Shown here piece by piece: positions 42,401 to 53,662 of a DNA stretch of 64,000 bases. The DNA lies in contig CANTFK010000713.1 in the NCBI GenBank assembly GCA_947646735.1, positions 491,930 through 555,929 on the forward strand, given 5' to 3'. The first letter of the stretch is position 1, and each line of letters starts with the position of its first letter. Made by a program: the position numbers and the translations under genes. Origin of the DNA: Peronospora farinosa (Eukaryota > Oomycota > Peronosporomycetes > Peronosporales > Peronosporaceae). Under the pieces are notes generated by a model that ran no database searches, was not told the origin of the DNA, and worked only from the letters and a program-made list of their open reading frames with translations.

Positions 42401-44116
42401 CTTCACGGTCGCTTCGTGCTCGCTACCAGACACGCTGATCACAGGTGCTGCTAATTTTTGCGAGGAGGAAGCAGGCAAACCAGCAGGAACAGTTTTGCTT
42501 TTTATTGATGATGATGACGATCGTTGATTTTTCGATACTCCAGTGCTACTCGATGAAGAGCTAAATATAGCACTTCGCGCATGCAAAACTTGTAGCAAGG
42601 TCTCCGCAGACTTACAATACGTCTGTCCTTGAGGATCCGGCTTCCAGTAATGAATGCAGTTGTCAAAGACCAGTTTCATGTCCGCTACAAATTCAGACGC
42701 GTGCTTGTACTTGCCAAGGTGCAGCCTTGATGACACCGTGCCGATATCCATGGGTTTCTTTACCATTTCGTAATAGTTGTATGGAATTTGATCAGGAGAG
42801 TCATAGTACGATTCGATGGGATATTTAAACCACTGTGCTGTCTCCTGCCCATCTGTGCGGTGCGCAAGTATTTCGTGAATAATCTGATGACACTTCCACC
42901 GCTCCGGAACACCAGGCCACGAGCCACCAATCTTGGCAAATTGATTCTCAAACAGCTTTATAAGAGTGACTGCGTGAGTCCGCATCACTTTGCTTAGAAC
43001 CACATCGCTGTTGTACACCAAACAATTCGAGAAAATCAGACGCATGTCGTGCGCAAATGCATCAATGGTGGCATAACTCCCACTGCGGAGTTTTTTCTGG
43101 ACCCCATACAGATGCATTCGATTCGGAATTTTGACACGATAATCCGGAAAGTGTGTCACGTCCACTGGTTGGAGGAATGGGGCTGCAGGACTGATGTTCC
43201 CCTCCTTATACTTGATCAACTTCATCAATAGTGAAAGGCACGCCATCACCTCCGCATCTGACATCTTGGCTCCAGCAGTAGTACCCAAAGCAGGCTCTTG
43301 CTTGACCATAGAGTTGTTGCTCTGAGGTGGAACTGAAATACTGGAAGCTGGCAGGGCAACGTCGTTTCTGGACCCCACCGGTGCGTGTTCCACCACAGCG
43401 TCCTTCGGCAAAGTGGTAGAAGCTGTTGCAACCTTATTTTTGTAATCGTTTCGATGTGATTTCTTCTTGCTCTCACCACTACTAGAACTCGAGTGTCTAT
43501 GTTCTTTGTCTCTCTCCTTGCTCTTTTTCTTGGATTTCTTCGACTTTTTGTCTTTCTTATGTTTGTGTCTACTACTTTCTCCCCCTTCTTCTCGATAAGA
43601 ATGACTGTTATGACTCGTATTATGAGACTGAAGAGAAGACGACACAAAAGAGCTCGTATCTTCTCGTTTCTTCTTCTCTTCATCTTGTTGTTTCTCGTCC
43701 GCCCTTCTCTTTTCTTCCTTAGCTTCTCGATATGCTGCTTTTGCCACATCATCAGCTCGAAAGACGTTATCAATTGATTTCGCGTACGCAGTCTCAAACA
43801 CCCGTAAAAGATGTTGCGCGGCAGCATAAACCGAGCCCTTGACGTCGTGGTCGTCCTTATTATACACCAGTGCATTGTTAAAGACCATCCGAACGTCCCG
43901 TGCAAATTTTTCATGTGATTTAAAGCGACAACGTGAGGGTTTGGAGCCTAAATTCTTTGTAATTGTACCTAAATCCATGGGTTTTTTAATTACTTTCTCA
44001 TAGCCAGGAATCGTCACAGGCGTCATAAATACCCATGACCAACTCTCTTGTACACGTGCATTTGTTAGTAATTCCAAGAGTCGCATACATTCTGCGTGTG
44101 CTGCTGCTGAGATCAT
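39465..44116 (-). CDS. Six-bromodomain chromatin protein (about 1520 aa), with a frameshift in this copy
   Basis: From 44116 (ACC-ATG context) three bromodomains run to about 42350, a fourth follows, and two more lie after an intron (41265-41342, CAG|GTACTA...TTGACAG). Each has the PMD core: PMDLGTI, an odd PNRMHLY, PMDIGTV, PMDFAKI, PMDLRTL and PMDLSTI. The acetyl-lysine asparagine is kept as YN or FN in five, but the third reads NCIHYW, so it probably does not bind. Lysine- and serine-rich linkers separate the domains, and long KKEK helices follow domain four. The frame breaks once near 42345, inside an AAGTCGTCA repeat: removing two bases joins both halves. Six tandem bromodomains resemble Polybromo (PBRM1), although I see no BAH or HMG box. 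It is divergent from SLU7. Confidence 0.78.
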
Positions 44117-44279
44117 GGTCGAGAGACAATCACTCTTGCTGCTTTCTTCTCACCCTTGAGGGCAAATTCCATAATGACGGAAATTAGGAGGATACTCGAT
44201 CTCGATTGGTTGAAAAGATAATAACTTGATGATCCATAATCAACCAATCATAACGATCAAACGGACTCGTATAATCAAT
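44117..44279. promoter_or_regulatory. Shared promoter region between the bromodomain gene and SLU7
   Basis: 163 bases lie between divergent start codons. It contains CAATCAAT-like and CCAAT motifs (AACCAATCAT at about 44242). Confidence 0.4.
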
Positions 44280-46094
44280 ATGGCGTCTGCTGGAGGTGAG
44301 CGCTTATCGAGCACGGACTTTAAGAAGAAACGAGAGATTGAAGAAGCACGTAAAAATGGAACATTACCACCTGAACAAGATGCAGATGGTAATCTTATTA
44401 ATCCACACAATCCTGAATATATTAGCAAGCGACCGTGGTATTTAGGTGACTCGGGACCTTCTCTTAAGCATCAGACGCTTCAACATGAAGCTCATTTGCT
44501 ATCAATTCATGAAGCGGATGATCTTTATATTAAGGGGAGAAATAATCATGTGTCAGTAGAGCCAAGTACTGGGAATAGACAGCGCAAATGGCGTAAAGGG
44601 GCGTGTAAAAACTGTGGTGCGATGACTCACAAGACGAACGAATGTGTCGACCGACCACGTAAAGTGGGTGCGTGGAAGACAAATAAGAACCTTCAACATG
44701 ATGACGTCATTGTCGATGTACGGTCGGAAAAGTTTGGTAAACTTGCATTTGATGCGAAACGTGATCAATGGTTGGGTTATGACCCAAAAGAACATGCCAA
44801 AACGATTGAACGATACGAGAAAGTGGATGCAGCTCGTAAACAACTTCGAAGGGAAGAGATTAATAAGAAATTGAATGACTCAGTAGATAAGAAGATGATG
44901 AAAGAGAAGAAGGTACGGGCGAAAGAAAAGAACAAAGACAAAGCATTGGACTTGAACTCGGACTCGGACTCGGATTCTGACTATGAGTCCGATATGGAGT
45001 CAGAGGATGAAGAGTTTCGCGATCGGGATGAAGGGCCCATGTTTACAGAACGTGTGGCAAGACAGGGAGGTGTGGGTGGTGCTCAGATGAAAACAACGGT
45101 GCGTAATCTGCGGATCCGAGAAGATACGGCCAAGTACCTTCGGAACTTGAATCCGAACTCGGCCTTTTATGATCCAAAGACGCGATCTATGCGCGATAAT
45201 CCCAACCCAGAGCTAAACCCAGAGGATACTACGTTTATTGGTGACAACATGGCGCGTTATACGGGCGACGCTCAGAAATTAGCGTCGGCTCAGCTATTTG
45301 CATGGGAGGCTTACTCCAAGGGCACAGATATCCACTCGCTTGCAAACCCTTCGCAAGCTGAGTTCTTGAAAAAGCAGTACGAAGAAAGGAAGGCTGCGTT
45401 GGAAAAGGAGAAGAGCCGTAAGATTCTAGACAAGTATGGAGGTCAGGAACATCTCGAAGCACCACCCAAGGAGCTTCTGTTGGCGCAGAGCGAGCACTAT
45501 GTCGAGTACTCGCGCGACGGCCGGGTCGTCAAGGGTCGTGAACGAGCACCAGTACGCTCCAAATACATTGAAGACGTTTTCGAAAACAACCACACGAGTA
45601 TCTGGGGCTCGTGGTTTGATCGCAGCGAAATGGCGTGGGGATATGCCTGCTGTCACTCGAAGGCTCGCAAATCGTACTGCACGGGCGATGATGGAAAGAA
45701 GGCCCTTCATGACTTGCAATCGACGTACTCGGAGCGGCCTGCACTGGATTTGCCTGGGTCACTCGAGTCTGGGTTGGTTGATCAGACTAAACAAGCTCAG
45801 GCAAGCGGTGTGATCAGCAAGCGAAGTGAGATGTATGGCGAGAATATTGCCCCTGAATTAGACGAAAAGAAGCTCAAGAAGGCTATGAAGAAGGTAGCCG
45901 AGGAGAAGAAGAAGCAGGAGAAGGATGACAAGAAACGCAAGTACAACTCGATGGGCAATTACGAGGTAAACGCAGAGGAGATGGAGGCCTACAAGATACT
46001 CAAGTCACGCGGTGACGATCCCATGGCGAACGTACTTGGTAATGACGTGCTGCTTGAAGAAAATGAAAGCAATGGAAAACGGGGAAGGCGCTGA
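44280..46094 (+). CDS. SLU7: Pre-mRNA splicing factor SLU7 (604 aa)
   Basis: A single exon; the ATG at 44280 gives MASAGGERLSSTDFKKKREI. Conserved SLU7 features follow in order: NPEYISKRPWYLGDSGPSLKH, KGACKNCGAMTHKTNEC (zinc knuckle C-x2-C-x4-H-x4-C, residues 109-122), RPRKVGAWKTNK and WLGYDPKEHAKTIERYEKVD. An acidic run (SDSDSDYESDMESEDEE), RIREDTAKYLRNLNPNSAFY and the C-terminal WGSWFDRSEMAWGYACCHS come next. SLU7 acts in the second catalytic step and helps choose the 3' splice site, holding exon 1 in the spliceosome. Length fits the family. An in-frame non-ATG extension upstream is not used. Confidence 0.93.
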   Translation: MASAGGERLSSTDFKKKREIEEARKNGTLPPEQDADGNLINPHNPEYISKRPWYLGDSGPSLKHQTLQHEAHLLSIHEADDLYIKGRNNHVSVEPSTGNRQRKWRKGACKNCGAMTHKTNECVDRPRKVGAWKTNKNLQHDDVIVDVRSEKFGKLAFDAKRDQWLGYDPKEHAKTIERYEKVDAARKQLRREEINKKLNDSVDKKMMKEKKVRAKEKNKDKALDLNSDSDSDSDYESDMESEDEEFRDRDEGPMFTERVARQGGVGGAQMKTTVRNLRIREDTAKYLRNLNPNSAFYDPKTRSMRDNPNPELNPEDTTFIGDNMARYTGDAQKLASAQLFAWEAYSKGTDIHSLANPSQAEFLKKQYEERKAALEKEKSRKILDKYGGQEHLEAPPKELLLAQSEHYVEYSRDGRVVKGRERAPVRSKYIEDVFENNHTSIWGSWFDRSEMAWGYACCHSKARKSYCTGDDGKKALHDLQSTYSERPALDLPGSLESGLVDQTKQAQASGVISKRSEMYGENIAPELDEKKLKKAMKKVAEEKKKQEKDDKKRKYNSMGNYEVNAEEMEAYKILKSRGDDPMANVLGNDVLLEENESNGKRGRR

Positions 46095-46173
46095 TACTAT
46101 TGACATTTCTGGTATGATGGCCACGTTACGCGGGTATACGATAACCCATCAAAAGTAGCAAGGGTACAGTGGT

Positions 46174-47274
46174 CTAAGGAAAGAGCTGGTCCAGGATCTG
46201 GATAGTCTCTTCGGGGTTCTTAACGGAGTGGCCAATGGTGCGCTCGCTCGTGTAGATCTCGTAATCATTGCCACCCTGAATACGCCAGATAACATTAGCC
46301 GAAAAATGCTTCTAAGACAAAAGCAATCAAAAACTAATCAAGCTCACCTTGTTAGTCTTGTCGCCAAAGAAGTGAATCTCGTCATAGTCCTTTGCATCTA
46401 GATAACGGAGACAAAAGGTCTTATCCCAACCCTGCCAAGAACAAATCAACAACGCAAAGAGATGTTCGTCACTTTACACAGTCAAACGAAACGCATTTGG
46501 TAACGTTTCTTACTTTCGGAAACACGTCGAAGGATATCTACAAACCATAATCACATCACTTAGTTCAAATACCATTGCACACGAGTCAGCAAGTTCTGCT
46601 GTACCTGTCCACCAATGGAAAAGGTCAGGTTGTAGTCGAGAAATTCGTCCCGAAGCCTTTCCACAAAGGTTTCACGGATCTTGTGGATGTGATCGTACTT
46701 TTCAAACTCATCACGCTCCTCCTGTGAGCAATTGCGGCCAATGGGCGACACATTGATCATTCCCATGCGGAATTCCACAAACGTCCCACGCTTCACGGGA
46801 ATGTCCAGGTCTGCAATATAGTGCAGGCAAAAGTTGACCAAACGGTTGATCTGTAAGTTCGTGAACTGACTCTTGAGGGTCTATAGACACAAGAATCTGT
46901 CAGTCAAAAAAGACAGACTTAAACTAGCGTTGGTCCTCCTCTCACCGTCTCCCCCTCGAGTTTTCCATTGTGATAAGCCACCAGACCATTCTCCGAAAAG
47001 CTGTAGTCAAAGTTATTAATCACTAGACGTTCATTATAGTCAGCATTTCTATCTACAAACCATAGCAAGAATAATACATATTTGCCAACACACCATCTTC
47101 ACCCAGTTGTTCTTTTTGCTTCACGAGATCTGAGCCACCTACGACGCCAATTGTAATGTTTTTGCGTAGTTTTTGTAGTCGTGTGATCATCTCAGATGTC
47201 GCAGTCTTACGAGCAATAGTAAGTGTACCATCCACATCAAAAAGAGCGATAATACGTGGATTCTTAGCGGTCAT
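46174..47274 (-). CDS. PMM2: Phosphomannomutase (259 aa, six exons)
   Basis: Exons are 47094-47274, 46946-47022, 46605-46880, 46514-46537, 46348-46431 and 46174-46311; all introns are GT-AG and the sum is exactly 260 codons. It begins with the HAD nucleophile motif [10 protein letters not shown], then [67 protein letters not shown] and HFFGDKTNK, all family blocks. The enzyme interconverts mannose-6- and mannose-1-phosphate for GDP-mannose and glycosylation. Introns are 71, 65, 67, 82 and 36 bases; the last, 46312-46347, is unusually short, and reading through it meets a TGA. Exon 4 has only eight codons. It is divergent from the transporter gene. Confidence 0.92.
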
Positions 47275-47488
47275 TTGAGCTGCACAAATTGATTATTGTA
47301 ACCACGTGTCTTGCGTGTCGTTTACTTAATATTCTCTTTCATAGGTGTATGTTGAACATGGGTGAGGGTCACGTATGCCGGATAGTAGGTACACGAAACG
47401 TCGCCTCGCAAGTTGAAGTGTCTTGTCACCATTTGCGAATTTACTACGTAGGAAGGAAGTAAAGAAGTAATAACCACTTGAAATTAAG

Positions 47489-50339
47489 ATGAAGCCTTCC
47501 TTCTCGTGCTCACGTGTAACAGTTGACGAAAACAGCGGTCGGCCGTGCTTTGATGATGATGGAGACGTGGTACTGCATGCACTCTCACTCTCTCCTGGCA
47601 TTAACAAACATCGTCCTATGAACATGAAAGACGATATGACGTTGTCATTGCAATTACTGCTTCAAGGTAGTACTCAAGCTCTTTTAGCAGGTGTTGTCAT
47701 TTCTATCGGTACGACAACAGTTAATCTAAGACTAGTTGTGAGTAACAAATGTACTGACTTATTACTACTTCCAACTGCTAGTGTTGTGCCCAGTGATGAT
47801 TGGGTTTGCTACCATGATCTTCAGCCATCCAGACTTTGCACTGGCCCTTCCAATGCTTACAAAGCTCATGTTTGCATCTAGTATGGTGCACCAGCTCGTA
47901 TTCACGAGTCTCTCCCCTTTACCCTTTGCCATCGGACAAGTACAGGACACTGGGATGATCTTTTTAGCCAGCATGGCATCGTCCATCATGACAGAGTTGG
48001 GCCCTGCCGTACCAATTACAGAGCGGATCGCAACTGTGCTAATCCACTTGAGCCTTAGCACAATGCTAGTAGGTCTCGGGCTGGTTCTCACCGGTAAAGC
48101 ACGTTTGGCTTCGCTCGTCCAGTACCTCCCGACGCCAGTAATCGGCGGGTACTTGGCTTACGTTGGCTTCTTTATGATAAAGGGAGGCATCTCACTTACA
48201 ACTGGTGTGAGTCTTGCTTCTGCACAAGGTTGGGGTGTACTTGTGAGCTCATCTCATAACTTGATGCTGCTCGCTCCGGGCTTGGCTGGTGGAATCTTGT
48301 TGTCAGCACTGACTTCACATTTTCATCACTTCGCTGTATTTCCCAGTTGTCTTTTGGTGCTTCCTGCAGTGTTTTTCTTCATGGTGTGGGTCTCGAGTTA
48401 TACTTTAGAAGATGTACGCTACGCCGGATTTCTTGATGTCGAAGGCACAGGTGTCCCAGTGATGGATGTATACTCGCTGTTTGATTTTCACCATATCCAC
48501 TGGAGTGCTATGCCTGGGCAAATCCCAACAATACTGAGCATGTTTGTGATGATTGCATTCGCCGCGTCGCTCGATATTGCCTCCATCTGCATGGGAACCA
48601 CCAGCAATATGAACTACAATACTCAGCTGCAGGCCGTCGGTTGGTCCAACGTCTTGAGCGGACTTCTAGGCGGATACCCGGGAACGTACGTCTTCAGCCA
48701 GACTTTGTTTGCTTCACGACTCAGCCCCAGTCCAGCGGCAGAGTCACGTTTTCCAGGTTTGACGAGACTAATTGGAGTGACTGTTGCTGTATGTGAGTTT
48801 ACTATCCTCATGACTCCCATCTCGTTGATGGCAATTGTGCCAAAATTCTTGTTTGGGGCTGTGATGATTTTTATTGGCATCGACTTACTCAAGACCTGGC
48901 TAGTGGGAGTTTTCCACAAGCTCCTCTTCGGCGAATACTTGACTGTAGTTGGCACCTTTTGCTGTCTGAACCTATTAGGGGTTCAGTTAGGATTAGCTAC
49001 GGGAGTCGTGCTGGCAGCGACAAGCTTTTTAGTGGAATATGCTAAGGCCCAAGACGTTCGAATCGTGCACAAGACCAGCAGCGTTATGCGCAATGCTGAT
49101 CAGCATGCGTTGCTCTATGGTGTGGACTCGCAGGCCTTGGGCGCTAAAAGTAACAGCTCGCGACATCAGGATGCAATCGTCACTATTAGGCTGCAAGGCC
49201 ATATATTCTTCGGATCGGCCACGCGCATTCAAAACTGCGTCAAAAGTGCAGTTTACATATGTGCGTCACTACATGGAGATGTAGACACAAGCGCTGATGA
49301 ACGAGCTTCAAAAATCAATGAGCAATCAGAGAAATCGCCACTTCTTGCAATCAAGCAAGAGAATTACACGGCCGACACCCACTTAACGATGCCGCCTTCC
49401 TTAGTGAATCTCCATGGGCAGGTATGTGTTGACCATCGCCGGCGACCGACGCAGTTTGTTGTTCTGGATTTTTCTCAAGTTAGCGGAATGGATGCTACTG
49501 CAGCGCGCTCGTGTTTCTTGGCGCTTAAGCTTTCGTTCAGCCTTGGTAAAGTTCATGCAGTCTATTGCGGCATGAGACCTAATGTCGAGTTTCTTCTGCG
49601 AGCTAACGACGTGATTCCTGCGTCGGCTCTGGAGGAAGAGTTTTCTGACAGCACGACCAAACAAAGGGAATGCCATGTCACTGCTGACTTAGACTTAGCT
49701 CTGTCTTGGTGCGAGCAACAAGTCATCCTTTCTGCGGCAACGCAACGGTCCATTCGCTCAGGACAGCAGCTGTTCTCACCACAGAGTTCTCCCGCTCTAG
49801 CGCTTCCACAAGTACTTGCTGCTTATTTATCAGACACTCGAAAGGACGACCCTGCAGTATTAAACTACTTGGGAGAGTTATCTCAGCGGTTTGCTGTGAG
49901 TAAATGGGAAGCGCAAAGTCATTTATTCCGCGTTGGTGAAAGTGCCAACGTGTGGTATGTGCTGTTGCGTGGAACAGTCGAGCTGATGGCAATTCCAACA
50001 GAGTCAGCCTTGCTATCTGACTCGCCAAAGTCAGAGTATGCCGGACCCATCCAGTTACAGGGCTCGTCAGCAATGCTAGACGAGAATATCACACAAAGGG
50101 AGATCGTGGGGCGAGTCCGACCAGGTTGCATCTTTGGCGATATGGATTTCCTGCTGGAGCAGCCACGGGTGTTGGACGCAATATCCACAGCATCCGACAC
50201 ACTCACGGCGTCATTCACAGGGGAAGATATGGCTGAGTTCCGTAAAAGCCGACCTGAGTTGGCCTTACTACTTCATGAGATTCTCCTGAGAGCTTCGTAC
50301 ATGACATTAGCGGAGAAAATTCATTCACTCGCGATTTAA
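47489..50339 (+). CDS. SulP-family anion transporter with STAS and cyclic-nucleotide-binding domains (936 aa)
   Basis: Exons are 47489-47741 and 47782-50339; the 40-base intron (GTAACA...CTGCTAG) joins as R-L-V-V-M-L-C-P-V. The first 480 residues are membrane helices of the SulP fold, with LPTPVIGGYLAYVGFFM and SNVLSGLLGGYPGTYVFSQT (the 'n..sgl.gg.pg.y..s.t' motif). A STAS domain follows (FVVLDFSQVSGMDATAARSC). Residues 785-925 form a cNMP-binding fold (SHLFRVGESANVWYVLLRGT, PGCIFGDMDFLLEQPR). It probably moves sulfate or a related anion across a membrane, perhaps gated through the cyclic-nucleotide-like module. This three-part layout occurs in some microbes and fungi. Substrate and ligand are not proven here. 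Confidence 0.85.
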
Positions 50340-50453
50340 TTCTGCGGCGATGGCGGTGGAGTATATCAGAGGAACAGAGGCAGGTAATAATGACGAGTTT
50401 CACACCATGGTATTCGACTTCTTTCATCATCGTTCACTTTTTTTGGTGGTCAG

Positions 50454-50859
50454 GCTCTTTTGCTTACGAAAATCAAGTTGGTTGGGGCTAAGTTGGACGA
50501 CAAAGAGACTGATGTGCTGTTGACTCTAGCAACTGATGTTGACCTTGAGCGCGCGAGGACCTTTTCCCTGTTGTGCCAGCTCAGCTCATACAAGCGAAAC
50601 CACACGTTAATGCTGCAAGTTGGCTGTTTGAAGTTCCGTGATGCAAAGTCCCATGCACGACTGCAAGAGATCACTCGAGTCAACACTCTCGCACTTTTTG
50701 CAGCATCGCCTCGAGCTCCGCCATCCACGTTGCGAGTGCACAAACTGAATCGGAAGTGGCATTCTCAGTGAGTACTTGGAATCTCTTGGCTACACGAGTC
50801 GCGATTCCAATTAAATACCTTTTGCTGATATTATTCCAATCAGACTTTGGCCGGGATGA
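50454..50859 (+). CDS. Possible small gene, partial (unknown function)
   Basis: A plus-strand open frame (LLLTKIKLVGAKLDDKETDV, TDVDLERARTFSLLCQLSSY) is preceded by an acceptor-like GGTGGTCAG at 50453. It ends at a GTGAGT donor at 50768, and a following AATCAG acceptor at 50843 would add four residues and a stop. A first exon at 50350 does not fit in phase, so the start is unresolved. No domain is recognised. Confidence 0.3.
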
Positions 50860-52033
50860 TACGTGATCGTCATCCCTTCAGATTACGCTAAAAAACTACG
50901 TGATCAATGATATATCCTGTGGAACATCCTTGGCTTTTTTTCGCTGTTACCGGTATTGTGTCCAGCTTCGCTTGAGCATCGTCGATACAGATTTCCAGCA
51001 GTGGGTGCTGGGTAACCCTTTAGGTTTTAATCGACTATACATTATAAAATCTCATCGTATCCTGCAACAAGTACATTTTGTTGCCTAGGTTTTGAAGTAT
51101 CCAATTTGGTCATCGTCCTAAACAACCAAAATAAACTCTTTAAAATTAATATTTTCTTATTTAGGACGTAGGTTTTAAGAATATATTACTATGTGTACGG
51201 ACAGATATTCGCTTTTCTGTCCGCATCGCATTGTGTTGACTACGGATATCCTTGCGCCTAACTTGCGTGCATACTGCTATCGTCTCATAACTAGCCTCAT
51301 TTTATGCACCTAAGAAATAAAATCTCGTCTACTCCTTCCTATAGCTTATCATACAGCGACGGAAGACAAACATTAATAAATGTAGATAAAGCAGCAAACT
51401 TGCGCCGTGTTCTCCTTTGGGAGCCTTTCTTTTGGCAAAGCTTCAAATGTTTTAGTTATCTCTCATTTGTATTTAGATCCTTGGTAGCATTGTAAGGGAC
51501 AGCAGTCTCTACCTCGGGCAGTGGTCGGGCCATCAGCTGCAGCAAATAGCCAAAGTCGCCTGATGTCTCGTGTTTAAGCACATTTTTCAGGTCTTTGCTT
51601 GTTGTAGCGGACTGAGATAAGGTAGCGCTGGTCTGCAGACTTGGTCTTCATACTGCAACTAGACTCAGTTTGTCCGTTCCAAGGCCTTTGCAGGCGTCGT
51701 GGATGGTATGGCACGCTGGTCAATTTCTGGTGCAAAGTTGAGCGAGGCGCCGTTGTAGACAGCGTGGTTCGCAGATGGATACAAATTTAGCATGGCAGTG
51801 ATGGCAGCGATGGACAGGGACAATGTGGAGGTCTTTAGTCGGTGAAAAGAATTGGTCAATTTGTCGTGATAAGTCTCAAATCTTCTAAGTCGACTTGAAC
51901 GAGTAGTACCCACGACGCTGTCGCATTGTACGCATAATCGCCTCGAGGAATATTCTACTGCAGTACTTTCGAGACCAAAATATACATGTTTACAACATCC
52001 AACATGCTGTACTGATGTGTTTAACAAATGCGC
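50860..52033. other. Spacer without a supported gene
   Basis: AT-rich to 51500. A minus-strand frame at 51665-52027 and an alternative frame in the same place both look weakly coding but contradict each other. Confidence 0.4.
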
Positions 52034-53662
52034 TTACAGATTCACCTTGACGTCGATAACGACGCCGTCACTGTCGCTGTCGCACTCGTTCTGTGTTTTG
52101 GCCTTTGCAACCTTGGCCTTGGACGCCATGGACGAGCTGCTGATGGTAGTCGTCGCAGGCACCATGAACAGCAGGAAGAGCGGCGCCACCTTGGCGACGG
52201 TACGGATAGTCACCGCTGTGGTGAGTCCCACAAAGTCGGTCTTGGAGATCTGCAAGTAGCTGCATAGCCACGAACCGCCAAATGAGGCGACAGACCACGA
52301 AAAGTTGTAGATCGACATGAGCAGCGCGAACATGGTACCCTCAATACCCGGCGGACATATCTTGGCACACAATACTAGTGACGGCATATGTTTGAGGCGA
52401 GCCACCACGTCCGAAAGTATTTCGTCGCCGAAGATGAAGAATCGATCACTGATGCCAAAAAGCAAATTCAGACGGGAGACCAGCACGAACTCTATCAAAG
52501 ATACACAAGCTGATGCCAGCTGGATGCGGAAGAACATGCGGCGGAAGGGCATGTCGCGGAAGTAGGCGTTGTAGACAGCCGTTGTACCCAGGAGTGTGAA
52601 GCTGCCTACAATGGAGATGAAGCCCAGGAAGGACTTGGAAAAGCCTAACTCGTTGGTCTTGAAACTGAACATTGCTTCTCCTACACTAGGAGGTAACGCA
52701 TTGGACAGGAAGATCCAGAGCATGGGGCGCCAGCAAATGGGGTCCACCACCACCGATGCCAAAGCACGACACTGTTCTTGCACAGTTCGGAAGAATCTGA
52801 GCTCCCCTTGCGGTACATACTTCTCCTCCACGATCTTGATAGAGATCAGCACCACACACAGCGGGCCGGCTGCAGTGACGAAGAAAACACCCCGCGGACC
52901 AAAGGTGTCAAGTGCGTATCCCGACACCATCGAGCCCAGCACAGATCCGACCGACAGGGAGATCCATGATAGCGTCTGCAGGTTGCCAGCCATGTCTTCG
53001 CGCTCACTGCGTGCAGCTTCGACGACTTTTCCGTCAATAACTACGTCACAAAACGCAATGCCAAGACTCGCGACTACGAGTGCAACCAGGGCACTCTCGT
53101 ACGACGTGATAAGTCCGGGGATAGAGAGGGAAAAGTAGGCGGCAGCCGAGATGACGCTAAAGATGAGGAGATACGACTTGCGTCGCGTCCCCCAGATAGG
53201 TACACTGTCCGACAGCATGCCATAGAGTGGCTTAATAATCCACGGAATAGCGGCAGTGGCACGCAGTGACTCAGACTGCGCTGGAACCAGTGCCAGCGTC
53301 TCGTTAAGATAGTAACTCGTTCCCAGCGAGCAGAGCGTACTGCGGACGCCTTGCGTGAAGTAGACAAAGAAAATTTGCAACAAAAGACCGTCGCCAAACT
53401 GTAGACGCATGGATTTCCACCAATTGATTGTAGCCTCTACGTTAGAGAGTGTCGTTGTTGCAGGTGATGTCTTCTTCTCTTTCTCAGAGATGGAGGATAC
53501 GGAAGAAGCAACAGTGTCGTCGTCCACGGTAGCAGTAGAACTATTAAATGTGCTTGAGGAGCTCAAGGTACCGCTTTCCATGTCCGAATACGCTTCCACC
53601 TTCTTGTTGCGTCCACGGATACCATCGCTTAAAATCTCGTGGTCTTCGGAAGAGTCCGCCAT
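52034..53662 (-). CDS. Folate-biopterin transporter family (BT1) membrane protein (542 aa)
   Basis: An intronless frame. An acidic, serine-rich cytosolic N-terminus (about 85 residues) leads into 12 predicted helices. Family signatures include FVYFTQGVRSTLCSLGTSYY, AIPWIIKPLYGMLSDSVPIW followed by GTRRKSYLL (the conserved 'p W.iKpl.G.lSD..pi.G.RR..Y') and GIAFCDVVIDGKVVEAARSE. Length is typical. Members carry folates or pterins in kinetoplastids, plants and oomycetes, where the family is expanded. The exact substrate of this one is unknown. Confidence 0.88.
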   Translation of the reverse strand: MADSSEDHEILSDGIRGRNKKVEAYSDMESGTLSSSSTFNSSTATVDDDTVASSVSSISEKEKKTSPATTTLSNVEATINWWKSMRLQFGDGLLLQIFFVYFTQGVRSTLCSLGTSYYLNETLALVPAQSESLRATAAIPWIIKPLYGMLSDSVPIWGTRRKSYLLIFSVISAAAYFSLSIPGLITSYESALVALVVASLGIAFCDVVIDGKVVEAARSEREDMAGNLQTLSWISLSVGSVLGSMVSGYALDTFGPRGVFFVTAAGPLCVVLISIKIVEEKYVPQGELRFFRTVQEQCRALASVVVDPICWRPMLWIFLSNALPPSVGEAMFSFKTNELGFSKSFLGFISIVGSFTLLGTTAVYNAYFRDMPFRRMFFRIQLASACVSLIEFVLVSRLNLLFGISDRFFIFGDEILSDVVARLKHMPSLVLCAKICPPGIEGTMFALLMSIYNFSWSVASFGGSWLCSYLQISKTDFVGLTTAVTIRTVAKVAPLFLLFMVPATTTISSSSMASKAKVAKAKTQNECDSDSDGVVIDVKVNL

